This document shows, in pieces, positions 33,840-44,919 of a stretch of DNA of 44,919 nucleotides (position 1 is its first letter; each line of letters begins with the position of its first letter). Both the position numbers and the translations under genes were made by a program. The DNA comes from DASSKW01 sp035701115 (GTDB lineage: Bacteria > Pseudomonadota > Gammaproteobacteria > Natronospirales > REEB76): assembly GCA_035701115.1 (NCBI GenBank), contig DASSOA010000066.1:1-44919 (forward strand), in the 5' to 3' direction. The notes beneath the pieces were generated by a model. The model was not told the origin of the DNA, made no database searches, and saw only the letters and a list, made by a program, of their open reading frames with translations.

Positions 33840-35228
33840 TTATCTGCGCCGCCGCTGCATCCAGAAGGTGATGCCGAATACGATCAGGAACAGGGGCAGC
33901 GCAAACAGGAAACCGACGCTGATCATCGCGTTGTCGGTGCGGGACAACGTCAGTGTGCGGTCCGGCGCCGGTTGCGGGTTGATGTTGAGATAGGTGTCTT
34001 CGTGCGACAGCCAGTTCAGGATGTTGAGACCGAGATCCAGGTTACCGCCGTTGTTCAGAAAGGCATTGGAAAGGAAATCGCCGTCGCCGGTCACGACCAC
34101 GCGTTGTTCCACCGACGTGTGTTTGCCGTCGCCCGTCTTGTCTGTGGAATCGGGATTGACCTCGCGTGTCAGTGCCATGCCGATGGCAAGCGGACCCTGC
34201 TTGTCGCCACGTTTGGCATCGAAGCTGACGGCGCCGGCAAGTTTGCCGGTTTCAAGCCAGCTGCGTGGCAGGGTTTTCAGAAACGGTGCAGCAAGCCAAT
34301 CCGTGTTGCCCGACGTTGTAATCGAAGTCGCGCGCGCATACAGCGTCGCCGTGTTGAAGCCGCGCGTGATCAGGCTGTCGCTGCCGTACTTCGCCACCAG
34401 CACAACGGTCGGATCGCTGATACCGAGCAACTGGGAATCCGGGTCCACAATCGTGCCGTCGCCGAACTGGATCCCCAGTGCCGTTGCCAGCGGTTCCAGG
34501 CCGTACAGTTTTCCAGGATCGCCCAGCCACAGCAGATCGCCGCCGCGTTTTACGTAGTCCGTGACGAGTTTGACGCTGCCCGGCAGCAATTTTGCCTGCG
34601 GACCGGCGATCACCAGCACGGACGTGTTGGTCGGAATGCTCGGGTTCTCCGCCAGATTGAGCGTTTCGAGTTTGAACCCTTTCTGTTCCAGCTGGGTCCC
34701 GAAGTCGCCGAGATCAAAATTGTGATGGCCGTGCGGATCGCGTTCGCCATCCCCTTGCAGGAACACGACGTAGCGGGTGGTCGCGCGTGCGAGCCGCTCG
34801 ATTGCATTGCTTACCGTTGATTCGTTGACCTGGGTGGTCTTGTCGGTGCGTCCGTCGTAACTGATCACCAGTTCGCCGTCTGCGGTAATTCCCTGTTCAC
34901 GTGCCGCCTGCGGATTGGTATCCGGATTCACAAACGTCAGTGTGGTATCCGGCTTCACTGCCTTGTATTTGTCCACGAAGTGCGTCAATGCGGTGCGTAA
35001 TTCCGGATTGGCGCGCGCAAAAGCAGTGAATTCAAGCGGCTTGTTCAGCGTCTTGAGCAGTTTCACGCTCGCTTGCGTCAGCGAGTTGCGATGCCCGTAC
35101 GTCCAGTCGGCCTTGTAAACGTATTGGGTACTGAGCCAGGCCGCGACGCCGATAAAAGCCAGGAACAGGGCGTAGAAAATCAGATTCTGCAGTCGAATCT
35201 GCAAGCGGGATTTGCGGGTGACGCGCAT
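33840..35228 (-). CDS. GldG-like ABC transporter auxiliary protein
   Basis: A 462-residue membrane-anchored protein of the GldG/ABC_transp_aux family. An N-terminal helix (residues ~13-30, LIFYALFLAFIGVAAWLST) leads into a large extracytoplasmic region with the family features PLEFTAFARANPELR, YVVFLQGDGERDPHG, LVIAGPQAKLLPG and VVTGDGDFLSNAFLNNGGNLDLGLNILNWLSHED. A second helix (~430-455, ISVGFLFALPLFLIVFGITFW) ends it. In Bacteroidetes GldA/F/G were linked to gliding; in proteobacteria the same set occurs without gliding and its substrate is unknown. It lies between the permease and DUF4340 genes of the same operon. Confidence 0.9.
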   Translation of the reverse strand: MRVTRKSRLQIRLQNLIFYALFLAFIGVAAWLSTQYVYKADWTYGHRNSLTQASVKLLKTLNKPLEFTAFARANPELRTALTHFVDKYKAVKPDTTLTFVNPDTNPQAAREQGITADGELVISYDGRTDKTTQVNESTVSNAIERLARATTRYVVFLQGDGERDPHGHHNFDLGDFGTQLEQKGFKLETLNLAENPSIPTNTSVLVIAGPQAKLLPGSVKLVTDYVKRGGDLLWLGDPGKLYGLEPLATALGIQFGDGTIVDPDSQLLGISDPTVVLVAKYGSDSLITRGFNTATLYARATSITTSGNTDWLAAPFLKTLPRSWLETGKLAGAVSFDAKRGDKQGPLAIGMALTREVNPDSTDKTGDGKHTSVEQRVVVTGDGDFLSNAFLNNGGNLDLGLNILNWLSHEDTYLNINPQPAPDRTLTLSRTDNAMISVGFLFALPLFLIVFGITFWMQRRRR

Positions 35229-35249
35229 GTTTCGATGCTTCCGGAATTA

Positions 35250-36005
35250 TTAGTGTTGCAATCGGTAGGAATCGAGGCGACGGATGCTCAGCACCAGAAA
35301 CGTGACGATAAACAGCAGGTAGTAGATCACATCGCTGGTATTGAAAGCGCCGCGCAGCAGCGATCCATAATGATCGAGTAATGACAGGTAATGGAATGTT
35401 GCGCTGTAGCGGTCATCGCCGCTGCCAGCCCAGCTGATGACCCACAGCAGCAGCAACACGCCGAAGCTGCTTACCGCGGCGATGACCGGCTGCCTTGTCA
35501 GGCTGGACATGAACAGTCCGACCGCCGCAAACGCGCCGAGCTCAAGTCCCAGTCCCAGCACGCCGGCCAGCAGCTTGCCGTAATCGAGATGCGTTCCTGT
35601 CATCAGCGACAGCGGCATCAGGGTAATCATGCCCAGCATGATCAGCAGGAACAGCAAAAGGCCAAGGTACTTGCCGAGCACGATCTCCGTCATGCTCACC
35701 GGCGCGGACATCAGGAGGTTCAGCGCACCACTGCGGCGTTCCTCCGCAATCAGCCGCATGCTCATAAGCGGAACCACCATGAGCAACACGATGCTGGCGC
35801 TGCTGAACATGCCTGCAGCCACGAAATCTGTCACGCCGGGCGCTGACGGGTTTCCGGCCAGTGAGGGCGCGAATTTGAGGAACTGATCCACCTGAATCAG
35901 GAACAGCCACGCGAGGATGAACTGGATAACGGCAAGTACGCACCAGGCAAGCGGGGACAGGAACATCTGCCGCAATTCGCGCCAGGCGATGGTGAAGATC
36001 ATCAT
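35250..36005 (-). CDS. ABC-2 type permease (GldF-like)
   Basis: A 251-residue polytopic inner-membrane permease. About six helices are visible, including PLAWCVLAVIQFILAWLFL, SSASIVLLMVVPLMSMRLIAEERRSGALNLLMSAPVSMTEIVLGKYLGLLLFLLIMLGMITLMPLSLM and VISSFG-type C-terminal segments. The RLIAEERRSGALNLLMSAPVS motif is characteristic of ABC-2/GldF permeases, which act with an ATPase encoded upstream. The start overlaps the ATPase stop as ATGA (36002-36005). Cargo unknown. Confidence 0.9.
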   Translation of the reverse strand: MMIFTIAWRELRQMFLSPLAWCVLAVIQFILAWLFLIQVDQFLKFAPSLAGNPSAPGVTDFVAAGMFSSASIVLLMVVPLMSMRLIAEERRSGALNLLMSAPVSMTEIVLGKYLGLLLFLLIMLGMITLMPLSLMTGTHLDYGKLLAGVLGLGLELGAFAAVGLFMSSLTRQPVIAAVSSFGVLLLLWVISWAGSGDDRYSATFHYLSLLDHYGSLLRGAFNTSDVIYYLLFIVTFLVLSIRRLDSYRLQH

Positions 36006-36955
36006 GCTGCTGCCTCCGTCGCGGATTCTTCGCCGGCTGTGAGCGCGACGAAAATCTGTTCCAGGGTTTTGTGTTCCTGAACCAGCTCCTGCAGGCCCCA
36101 GCCCTGGTTCACTGCTGCCGCGGCTATCGCTTCGGCGGGATTGTGTCCGGGCGTGAAGGTGACGCGCACCCGACTGCCGGTCAGTTGCTGCACACTTTCC
36201 ACGCCGGCGATTTTTTCGAGCGTGCCGCGATCAGACGGCTTCCCCGTCGCGAGCAGCAGGCTCGATGCCTGCAATTTCGCTGACAATCCGTCCAGCGTGT
36301 CGTTGAATACCAGACGGCCCTTGTTGATGATCTGCACGCGGCTGCACAGGGTCTGTACTTCCGGAAGGATGTGCGTGGAAAGAATCACGCTGTGTTCACG
36401 ACCCAGCTCGGTGATCAGGGTGCGGATTTCGCGGATCTGGATCGGATCGAGTCCGACGGTGGGTTCATCGAGGATCACGACTGCCGGCGAATGAATGATC
36501 GCCTGCGCGATGCCGACGCGCTGCTGATATCCTTTCGACAGGTTGCCGATCAGCCTGCGCCCGACATCCTTGAGCCCGCAGCGCTCTTTGGCCAGTGCGC
36601 GGGCGGCAAGGCGCTGCGGGCGCGGTACACGGTTCAGTTTTGCGCAGTATTCGAGATACTCGTCGACTGAGAGTTCGGGATAAAGCGGCGGTATTTCCGG
36701 CAGATAGCCGATGGCGGATTTCGCGCGCTTCGGTTCGTCGAGCAGATCGACGCCGTTGATCAGCACCTGACCGGCGCTCGGCGCCAGGTTTCCGGACAGG
36801 ATCTGCATGGTGGTGGATTTCCCGGCGCCGTTGGGGCCGAGAAACCCGAGGATTTCGCCTTTGCGCAGCTCGAAGCTGACATCCTGAACCGCGCAGTGAG
36901 AGTCGTAATAGCGATAAAGACTCTCTACCTTGACGAGTGTTTCGCTGTCATTCAT
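36002..36955 (-). CDS. ABC transporter ATP-binding protein (GldA-like)
   Basis: A 317-residue cytoplasmic ATPase that drives the adjacent ABC-2 permease. Walker A GFLGPNGAGKSTTMQIL, Q-loop in IGYLPEIPPLYPELSVDEYL, signature NLSKGYQQRVGIAQAI, Walker B VVILDEPTVGLDP and switch His in VILSTHILPEVQ are all intact. A C-terminal ~90-residue extension (VESVQQLTGSRVRVTFTPG...) is typical of the drug/lipid/GldA export subfamily. The open frame reaches 37060, but ATG 36955 (MNDSETLVKVESLYRYY) is the family-like start although its ribosome binding site is weak. First gene of a six-gene minus-strand run ending with the adenosyltransferase. Confidence 0.93.
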   Translation of the reverse strand: MNDSETLVKVESLYRYYDSHCAVQDVSFELRKGEILGFLGPNGAGKSTTMQILSGNLAPSAGQVLINGVDLLDEPKRAKSAIGYLPEIPPLYPELSVDEYLEYCAKLNRVPRPQRLAARALAKERCGLKDVGRRLIGNLSKGYQQRVGIAQAIIHSPAVVILDEPTVGLDPIQIREIRTLITELGREHSVILSTHILPEVQTLCSRVQIINKGRLVFNDTLDGLSAKLQASSLLLATGKPSDRGTLEKIAGVESVQQLTGSRVRVTFTPGHNPAEAIAAAAVNQGWGLQELVQEHKTLEQIFVALTAGEESATEAAA

Positions 36956-37198
36956 GGGCTCGAACCGGAATTTGGAGTTAGGTGTTTGGGGCCGGTGAGC
37001 CAGCCCCCCGGCTGGTAAATCACGTTGCCTATAGTCGCCCGACGGCGCGGAAAGTTCCATTGGCCGGCCGCAGGAGGGTCCCCGACCCCTTGCCGCACTA
37101 AGGCTGATGGCGGAAGGCCGGGCGGCGGTAGACGCATCTGGGCGGTTCCACTATAGTTTTTACCCTGCTACAGACTTTTTCTTTCGAGGTATCCCCGC

Positions 37199-38374
37199 TT
37201 GCTATTCATTCATGGCCTGATTACTGAGCCGCTCTGGATTGTGCTGATTGCTGCGGTTTTCATGCACCTTACGATCACTGCAGTGACACTGTACCTGCAC
37301 CGGGACCAGACACACCGTGCCCTGGATCTGCACCCCGTCGTGCGGCATTTCTTCCGCTTCTGGTTATGGATGACCACCGGCATGGTGACGGGCGAATGGG
37401 TCGCCGTGCACCGCAAGCACCATGCCCATTGCGAAACCGAGTCCGACCCGCACAGCCCCAAGATCCGCGGCCTGCGCAAGGTCCTGTTCGAGGGCGCGGA
37501 GTTGTACCGCGCTGAAGCCAACAATGCGGAGACGGTAGAGAAATACGGTCGCGGCACACCGGACGACTGGATCGAGCGCAATGTGTATCGGCGCCACAGC
37601 CGACTTGGTATCTATTCCATGCTGGTGATCGACGTGCTGCTGTTCGGGCCGATCGGGATCACCGTGTGGGCCGTGCAGATGGTCACCATTCCATTTCTGG
37701 CGGCGGGCGTCGTCAACGGCGTCGGTCACCACACCGGGTACCGCAATTTCGAATGCAAGGATGCGGCAACCAATGTGACCCCGTGGGGGTTGGTGTTGTG
37801 CGGCGAAGAATTGCACAACAACCATCACGCATTTCCGAGCTCGGCCAAGTTTGCGCTGCGCCCGTGGGAGGTCGATCTCGGCTGGTGGTACATCCGTGGA
37901 CTGGAAATCTTCGGGCTGGCCACCGTGCGCCGTGTGGCACCGACACCGGTAATGAGCGATTCGCATCACGTGGATCTGGACACGGTGCGGGCGGTGATTG
38001 TGAACCGGCTGCATGTCCTCCGGCATTACAGCCATGACGTGATCCGGCCGGTAGTGGCAGCGGAAAAAGCGAAGGCGGGCGCGGCGGGACGTGCCATGCT
38101 GGCCCGCGCACGGCGCCTGCTCATCCGCGAGGAAACCCTGCTGGACAGCAATGCGCGCAGCCGGGTGCAGGCCGCGTTGGCCGAGAATCACACCCTCAAA
38201 ACGGTGTATGAATTCCGTCAGCGCCTGCAGGCAATCTGGGAAAATCGTTCATTAAGCAACGAACATCTCGTGGCACAGTTCAAGGAATGGTGCAGTCAGG
38301 CGGAAGCGACAGGAATCGCAAAACTCAAGGAATTTTCCGCCAGCCTGCGGCGTTACGCCTTGCAGTCTGTCTGA
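37199..38374 (+). CDS. Acyl-CoA delta-9-type fatty acid desaturase
   Basis: A 391-residue membrane di-iron desaturase that introduces double bonds in acyl chains to adjust membrane fluidity. The three histidine clusters are present: LHRDQTHRALDLHP, VHRKHHAHCETESDPHSP and ELHNNHHAFPSSAKF, with GVGHHTGYRNF before the last. Membrane helices lie in the first 60 residues and around residues 140-180. A charged C-terminal extension of ~120 residues follows, as in DesB/DesC-like proteobacterial enzymes. The start is TTG 37199 with GAGG 8 nt upstream, giving MLFIHGLITEP, which matches the usual family beginning. A TATAGT at 37152-37157 is a weak -10 candidate. Confidence 0.92.
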   Translation: MLFIHGLITEPLWIVLIAAVFMHLTITAVTLYLHRDQTHRALDLHPVVRHFFRFWLWMTTGMVTGEWVAVHRKHHAHCETESDPHSPKIRGLRKVLFEGAELYRAEANNAETVEKYGRGTPDDWIERNVYRRHSRLGIYSMLVIDVLLFGPIGITVWAVQMVTIPFLAAGVVNGVGHHTGYRNFECKDAATNVTPWGLVLCGEELHNNHHAFPSSAKFALRPWEVDLGWWYIRGLEIFGLATVRRVAPTPVMSDSHHVDLDTVRAVIVNRLHVLRHYSHDVIRPVVAAEKAKAGAAGRAMLARARRLLIREETLLDSNARSRVQAALAENHTLKTVYEFRQRLQAIWENRSLSNEHLVAQFKEWCSQAEATGIAKLKEFSASLRRYALQSV

Positions 38375-38391
38375 CACATCCGGTTTCTTCG

Positions 38392-38431
38392 CAGATAAAA
38401 AAACCCGCCTTTTGGCGGGTTTTTTTATCTG
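38392..38431. terminator. Bidirectional Rho-independent terminator
   Basis: A perfect 18-bp stem (38392-38409 with 38414-38431) with a TTTT loop. The core ACCCGCC/GGCGGGT is flanked by A7 and T7, so it ends transcription of the desaturase on the plus strand and of rpmG on the minus strand. Confidence 0.95.
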
Positions 38432-38447
38432 TATCGCAAATCTGCGA

Positions 38448-38603
38448 TTACTTGATCTTGGCTTCCTTGTAGATCACGTGTTTGCGTGCTACCGGATCGA
38501 ATTTCTTCACTTCCATCTTGTCCGGATGCAGACGCCGGTTCTTGGTGGTGGTGTAGAAGTGGCCGGTTTCGGCGCTGGATACCAGTTTGATCTTGTCGCG
38601 CAT
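38448..38603 (-). CDS. rpmG: Ribosomal protein bL33
   Basis: A 51-residue small basic protein of the large ribosomal subunit, near the E site. It reads MRDKIKLVSSAETGHFYTT, then TKNRRLHPDKMEVKKFDPVARKHVIYKEAKIK in two blocks. It lacks the CxxC pairs of zinc-binding L33, so it is the C-minus, zinc-independent form common in gammaproteobacteria. It lies 10 nt downstream of rpmB, with AGGAT as ribosome binding site, in the conserved radC-rpmB-rpmG order. It is followed by a strong terminator, and mutM is not directly downstream as it is in E. coli. Confidence 0.97.
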   Translation of the reverse strand: MRDKIKLVSSAETGHFYTTTKNRRLHPDKMEVKKFDPVARKHVIYKEAKIK

Positions 38604-38613
38604 GGTTCAATCC

Positions 38614-38850
38614 TCAGATTTTTTCGCCGCGGGCGCGCAGATCGGAAACGACCTGCTCGATGCCGAGCTTGTCGATGATGCGCATGCCTTTTGACGACAC
38701 CCGCAGGCGCACGAAACGGTTTTCGGTCTCCAGCCAGAAACGGTGCACGTGCAGGTTCGGCAGGAACCGGCGCCGTGTCTTGTTGTTGGCGTGCGAGACG
38801 TTGTTCCCGGTGACCGGGCCTTTGCCCGTGACCTGACAGACTCTCGACAT
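38614..38850 (-). CDS. rpmB: Ribosomal protein bL28
   Basis: A 78-residue basic protein of the 50S subunit. It begins MSRVCQVTGKGPVTGNNVSHANNKTRRRFLPNLH, the conserved N-terminus, and ends with the helix GIEQVVSDLRARGEKI. Position 3 to 15 lacks zinc-type CxxC pairs except the single Cys5. The frame stays open upstream to 38991, but the family begins at MSRVCQ and AGGAT precedes ATG 38850. Probably one transcript with rpmG. Confidence 0.97.
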   Translation of the reverse strand: MSRVCQVTGKGPVTGNNVSHANNKTRRRFLPNLHVHRFWLETENRFVRLRVSSKGMRIIDKLGIEQVVSDLRARGEKI

Positions 38851-38953
38851 GATCAAATCCTCAGAAATTGGACGGGCCCGACCCGTTTGTACAAGGGGCG
38901 GGCGAAAGGGCGGGTATTTTAGCAGCCGGGCTCTATTTCGCAAGCTCCCGGGC

Positions 38954-39628
38954 CTATAAAAGACCACGCTCCGCAAACGAGACAGTTTCACCGTCGCCGA
39001 TCACGAAGTGGTCCAGCACCCGGATATCGACCAGCGCCAGGGCTTCCTTGAGCCGCCGGGTCAGACGCCGGTCGGCGTCGCTGGGCTCGGCGACCCCGGA
39101 GGGGTGGTTATGGGCGAAAATCAGTGCCGCCGCATTGTGCCCCAGCGCGTGGCGGACCACTTCGCGGGGGTGCACGCTGGTGCCGTCGAGGGTGCCCCGG
39201 AACAGCTCTTCCCAGGCAATAACCCGGTGACGCGTATCGAGAAACAGGCACGCGAAGACCTCGTGGCGCAGATCGCGCAGGGCCGCCGTCAGGTAGGCAC
39301 GGGTGGCGGCCGGGTCGGTCAGCGGATTGCCGCGCTCCAGGCGTTGGCCAAAGTGACGCCTCGCCATTTCCAGGACCGCCTGCAGCTGGGCAAACTTGGC
39401 GCTTCCGATGCCATGGGCTGCACACAGACGCCGCCGGTCCGCAGTCAGAATCCCGCGCAGCCCACCGAATTCGGTCAGCAGGTCCCGCGCCAGATCCACG
39501 GCCGTTTTGCCGCGGCTGCCGACGCGCAAAAACACAGCGAGCAACTCCGCATCGGACAGCGCAACAGGCCCCTGCGCCAGCAGTTTTTCACGCGGCCGCT
39601 CGGCCAGCGGCCAGTCTTGGATACTCAT
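38954..39628 (-). CDS. radC: RadC family protein (JAB/MPN domain)
   Basis: A 224-residue protein with a helix-hairpin-helix N-terminal part (MSIQDWPLAERPREKLLAQG, GIGSAKFAQLQAVLEMARR) and a C-terminal JAB1/MPN-type metalloprotease-like domain. The latter contains the Zn motif in LIFAHNHPSGVAEPSDAD and an upstream Glu in WEELFRGTLDGTSVHPREV. The historical DNA repair role is doubtful; the activity is unresolved. An upstream frame to 39970 overlaps the rRNA promoters and is not used. ATG 39628 is divergent from the rRNA promoters, with about 140 nt between. Confidence 0.94.
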   Translation of the reverse strand: MSIQDWPLAERPREKLLAQGPVALSDAELLAVFLRVGSRGKTAVDLARDLLTEFGGLRGILTADRRRLCAAHGIGSAKFAQLQAVLEMARRHFGQRLERGNPLTDPAATRAYLTAALRDLRHEVFACLFLDTRHRVIAWEELFRGTLDGTSVHPREVVRHALGHNAAALIFAHNHPSGVAEPSDADRRLTRRLKEALALVDIRVLDHFVIGDGETVSFAERGLL

Positions 39629-39730
39629 TCCCTGATCCCCTGTTGTTCTTGTAATTCCGGACCCGGGGAGTGTGCCGGATGCATCCGGGAGAGGCAAACC
39701 GGCTGGCGAAAATTTGGCCGATTTCCCCGG

Positions 39731-39794
39731 TAAAATGCTATTTTCCAAATTTTTACCCGCGGGGTGTTGACCCCGCAATTCGGGTCCGTATAAT
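39731..39794 (+). promoter_or_regulatory. rRNA promoter P1 with UP element
   Basis: TTGACC (39767-39772), 16-bp spacer, TATAAT (39789-39794). An AT-rich stretch at 39731-39757 just upstream looks like an UP element. The GC-rich discriminator (GCCGCGC) after the -10 box fits stringent and growth-rate control. Confidence 0.88.
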
Positions 39795-39850
39795 GCCGCG
39801 CTCTTTCGCCGGGACACGGCACGGGACAGGCAAAAAAATCTGTTCCCCCG

Positions 39851-39878
39851 TTGACCGGTAACAGCGGACCTGTATAAT
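39851..39878 (+). promoter_or_regulatory. rRNA promoter P2
   Basis: TTGACC (39851-39856), 16-bp spacer, TATAAT (39873-39878), again with a GC-rich discriminator. It repeats P1's exact boxes and spacing 84 nt downstream, giving tandem promoters as in enterobacterial rrn operons. Confidence 0.88.
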
Positions 39879-39909
39879 GGTCCGTCTGCCCCGGGCATTT
39901 TCCGGGAAC

Positions 39910-39920
39910 GCTCTTTAACA
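39910..39920 (+). promoter_or_regulatory. rrn leader boxA (antitermination)
   Basis: GCTCTTTAACA at 39910-39920 matches the rRNA boxA that recruits NusB/NusE. It lies about 30 nt after P2's -10 box and just before the 16S processing stem. Confidence 0.85.
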
Positions 39921-39928
39921 GCATAATC

Positions 39929-39952
39929 AAGTAACTTGTGTGGGCGCTCGCG
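39929..39952 (+). repeat. 16S precursor processing stem, 5' arm
   Basis: The 24 nt at 39929-39952 are complementary, with a single mismatch, to 41625-41648 downstream of the 16S gene. The long duplex enclosing 16S is the expected RNase III processing substrate. Confidence 0.9.
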
Positions 39953-40055
39953 TCTGGGTTTGAGAAGCAACCCTTAAGATGCAGAGTGCTCGAAAGTCAG
40001 CAACAGTAAGTTCTGATTTGGGAGCCAACTCGGCAATCGCTAGTTTTCTAGCATT

Positions 40056-41598
<1,543 letters not shown>

Positions 41599-41624
41599 AA
41601 GAGTAAAAGCGACTCATTCACTGG

Positions 41625-41648
41625 CGCGAGCTCCCACACAAGTTACTT
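41625..41648 (+). repeat. 16S precursor processing stem, 3' arm
   Basis: Partner of 39929-39952, beginning 27 nt after the 16S 3' end. 23 of 24 positions pair. Confidence 0.9.
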
Positions 41649-41695
41649 GGTTCATAAGGCACGGGGCCTGAAGGCCCGCTTTTGAGCCGCTCTTC

Positions 41696-41772
<77 letters not shown>

Positions 41773-41804
41773 ATTTCGACGACAGGCTATGTACCCAGAT
41801 TTTC

Positions 41805-41880
41805 GGGGCTGTAGCTCAGCTGGGAGAGCACCTGCTTTGCAAGCAGGGGGTCACCGGTTCGATCCCGGTCAGATCCACCA
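41805..41880 (+). tRNA. tRNA-Ala (TGC)
   Basis: 76 nt with encoded CCA, anticodon TGC at 41838-41840. The G3-U70 pair that defines alanine identity is present. The acceptor stem is GGGGCTG against CAGATCC, so position 4-69 is G opposed to A; the usual base at 69 is C (CAGCTCC). All other arms pair normally. Confidence 0.95.
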
Positions 41881-41899
41881 GTTCTGTTCCCGTGTCAGG

Positions 41900-41949
41900 C
41901 AGTGAAATCACCAATGCATATCGTTGGGTGTGCATTGGTGTTTTCACTG
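41900..41949 (+). repeat. Long hairpin in the spacer after tRNA-Ala
   Basis: The 19 nt at 41900-41918 pair with 41931-41949 with one mismatch, around a 12-nt loop. It follows tRNA-Ala by 19 nt and may direct spacer processing. It is not followed by a T-run, so it is unlikely to be a terminator. Confidence 0.6.
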
Positions 41950-41972
41950 TATCGAAACTTCTGGTTTCGATG

Positions 41973-41983
41973 TGCTCTTTAAA
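41973..41983 (+). promoter_or_regulatory. Spacer boxA ahead of 23S
   Basis: TGCTCTTTAAAA, starting at 41973, matches the second boxA normally found before 23S rRNA and supports antitermination through the long gene. Confidence 0.75.
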
Positions 41984-42011
41984 AATTCGGAAAGTTGTTG
42001 GCGCTTAGGAT

Positions 42012-42067
42012 TGAAATCGAGAAATCGATTTCACTCCATGGAGTTGAAATCGAGAAATCGACTTCAA
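42012..42067 (+). repeat. Tandem hairpins with GAAA loops before 23S
   Basis: Two near-identical hairpins. The first pairs 42012-42020 with 42025-42033 around the tetraloop GAAA. The second pairs 42044-42053 with 42058-42067 around GAAA with one mismatch. The direct repeat TTGAAATCGAGAAATCGA occurs at 42011-42028 and 42044-42061. They lie about 100 nt ahead of 23S. Confidence 0.7.
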
Positions 42068-42161
42068 TTCAAAGTATGTCGCATTTGTGGAAGAGAAACC
42101 GGCAAATGAAATCTTATTCGAAGATGTAGTCCCATTCGGTTCAGACTGTTTGGGGTTATAT

Positions 42162-44847
<2,686 letters not shown>

Positions 44848-44861
44848 AACGGTCCTAAGGT
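44848..44861 (+). rRNA. rrl: 23S ribosomal RNA, 14-nt exon 2
   Basis: AACGGTCCTAAGGT equals E. coli 23S positions 1918-1931, the 3' side of helix 69 and the junction to helix 71. It lies between the last base of intron 1 and the first base of intron 2. Confidence 0.93.
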
Positions 44862-44919
44862 GAATTAGCTGCCTTAGTAAAATCTGGCTAAATGCTGGAA
44901 AATCCGAGCATCCTCTAGG
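44862..44919 (+). mobile_element. Group I intron 2 in 23S rRNA (position L1931), partial
   Basis: After GGT the conserved 23S sequence (AGCGAAATT) is replaced by GAATTAGCTGCCTTAG. P1: exon CTAAGGT (44855-44861) pairs with GCCTTAG (44871-44877), with the required U-G at the splice site. The next 40 nt, CTGGCTAAATGCTGGAAAA and following TCC...ATCCTCTAG, closely match the P3-P5 segment of intron 1. Only the 5' 58 nt are in the window; length, ORF content and 3' end are unknown. Confidence 0.88.

Noticed and set aside
42011..42067. Possible CRISPR-like repeat
   Set aside because: Only two copies with a 15-nt interval, inside the rRNA spacer and self-complementary; better explained as RNA hairpins.
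44861..44919. Alternative that the end of the window is divergent 23S rather than an intron
   Set aside because: The conserved AGCGAAATTC is replaced completely, and the new sequence supplies a perfect guide for the preceding exon and a group I core like that of intron 1.

Overview
The window is a chromosomal segment of a free-living, type IV-piliated gammaproteobacterium, and it ends inside an rRNA operon. The evidence is a gammaproteobacterial-type 16S gene, the gene order yggS-proC-yggT-yggU // pilT-pilU, and the order (pyrB)-ruvX-yqgE-tonB-gshB // pilGHIJ-chpA-chpC // rsmE-bioA. From established knowledge, this order closely follows the PA0392-PA0420 region of Pseudomonas aeruginosa. The genus cannot be set from sequence inspection alone. 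Base composition is GC-rich and genes are tightly packed, often with ATGA overlaps.

Layout. 1-2.4 kb: an alpha/beta hydrolase, a small outer-membrane barrel and a TerB-like protein. 2.5-5.5 kb (minus): a tailed HU-family protein, then yggU, yggT, proC and yggS. 5.6-9.0 kb (plus): pilT, pilU and a third PilT/PilU-family ATPase. 9.0-11.0 kb: an S9 peptidase. 11.0-15.9 kb (minus): gshB, a TonB-like protein, yqgE, ruvX, pyrB and a PyrK-like flavoprotein. 16.1-25.7 kb (plus): the Pil-Chp chemosensory cluster pilG, pilH, pilI, pilJ, chpA, chpC. 25.7-29.0 kb (minus): rsmE, bioA, argE. 29.1-31.5 kb (plus): ampD, ampE and a cobalamin-binding protein. 31.5-37.0 kb (minus): a Gld-type ABC exporter set with a DUF4340 protein, mutM and a cobalamin adenosyltransferase. 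37.2-38.4 kb: a fatty acid desaturase. 38.4-39.6 kb (minus): radC, rpmB, rpmG. 39.7 kb to the end: an rRNA operon with tandem promoters, boxA, 16S, tRNA-Ile, tRNA-Ala and 23S.

How the genes work together. The pilT/U ATPases retract type IV pili. PilJ, PilI, ChpC, ChpA, PilG and PilH form the sensory pathway that controls the motors and cAMP. The TonB-like protein and gshB sit next to this cluster as they do in Pseudomonas. pilK (CheR-like) and chpB (CheB-like) are absent from their usual positions.

Most striking feature. The 23S gene is interrupted at E. coli position 1917 by a 770-nt group I intron that encodes a LAGLIDADG endonuclease. Fourteen nucleotides later, at position 1931, a second related group I intron begins and runs off the window. 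The 14-nt mini-exon lies inside the sequence known as the I-CeuI site. Its first 7 nt can pair with intron 1 (P10) and its last 7 nt pair with the guide of intron 2 (P1).
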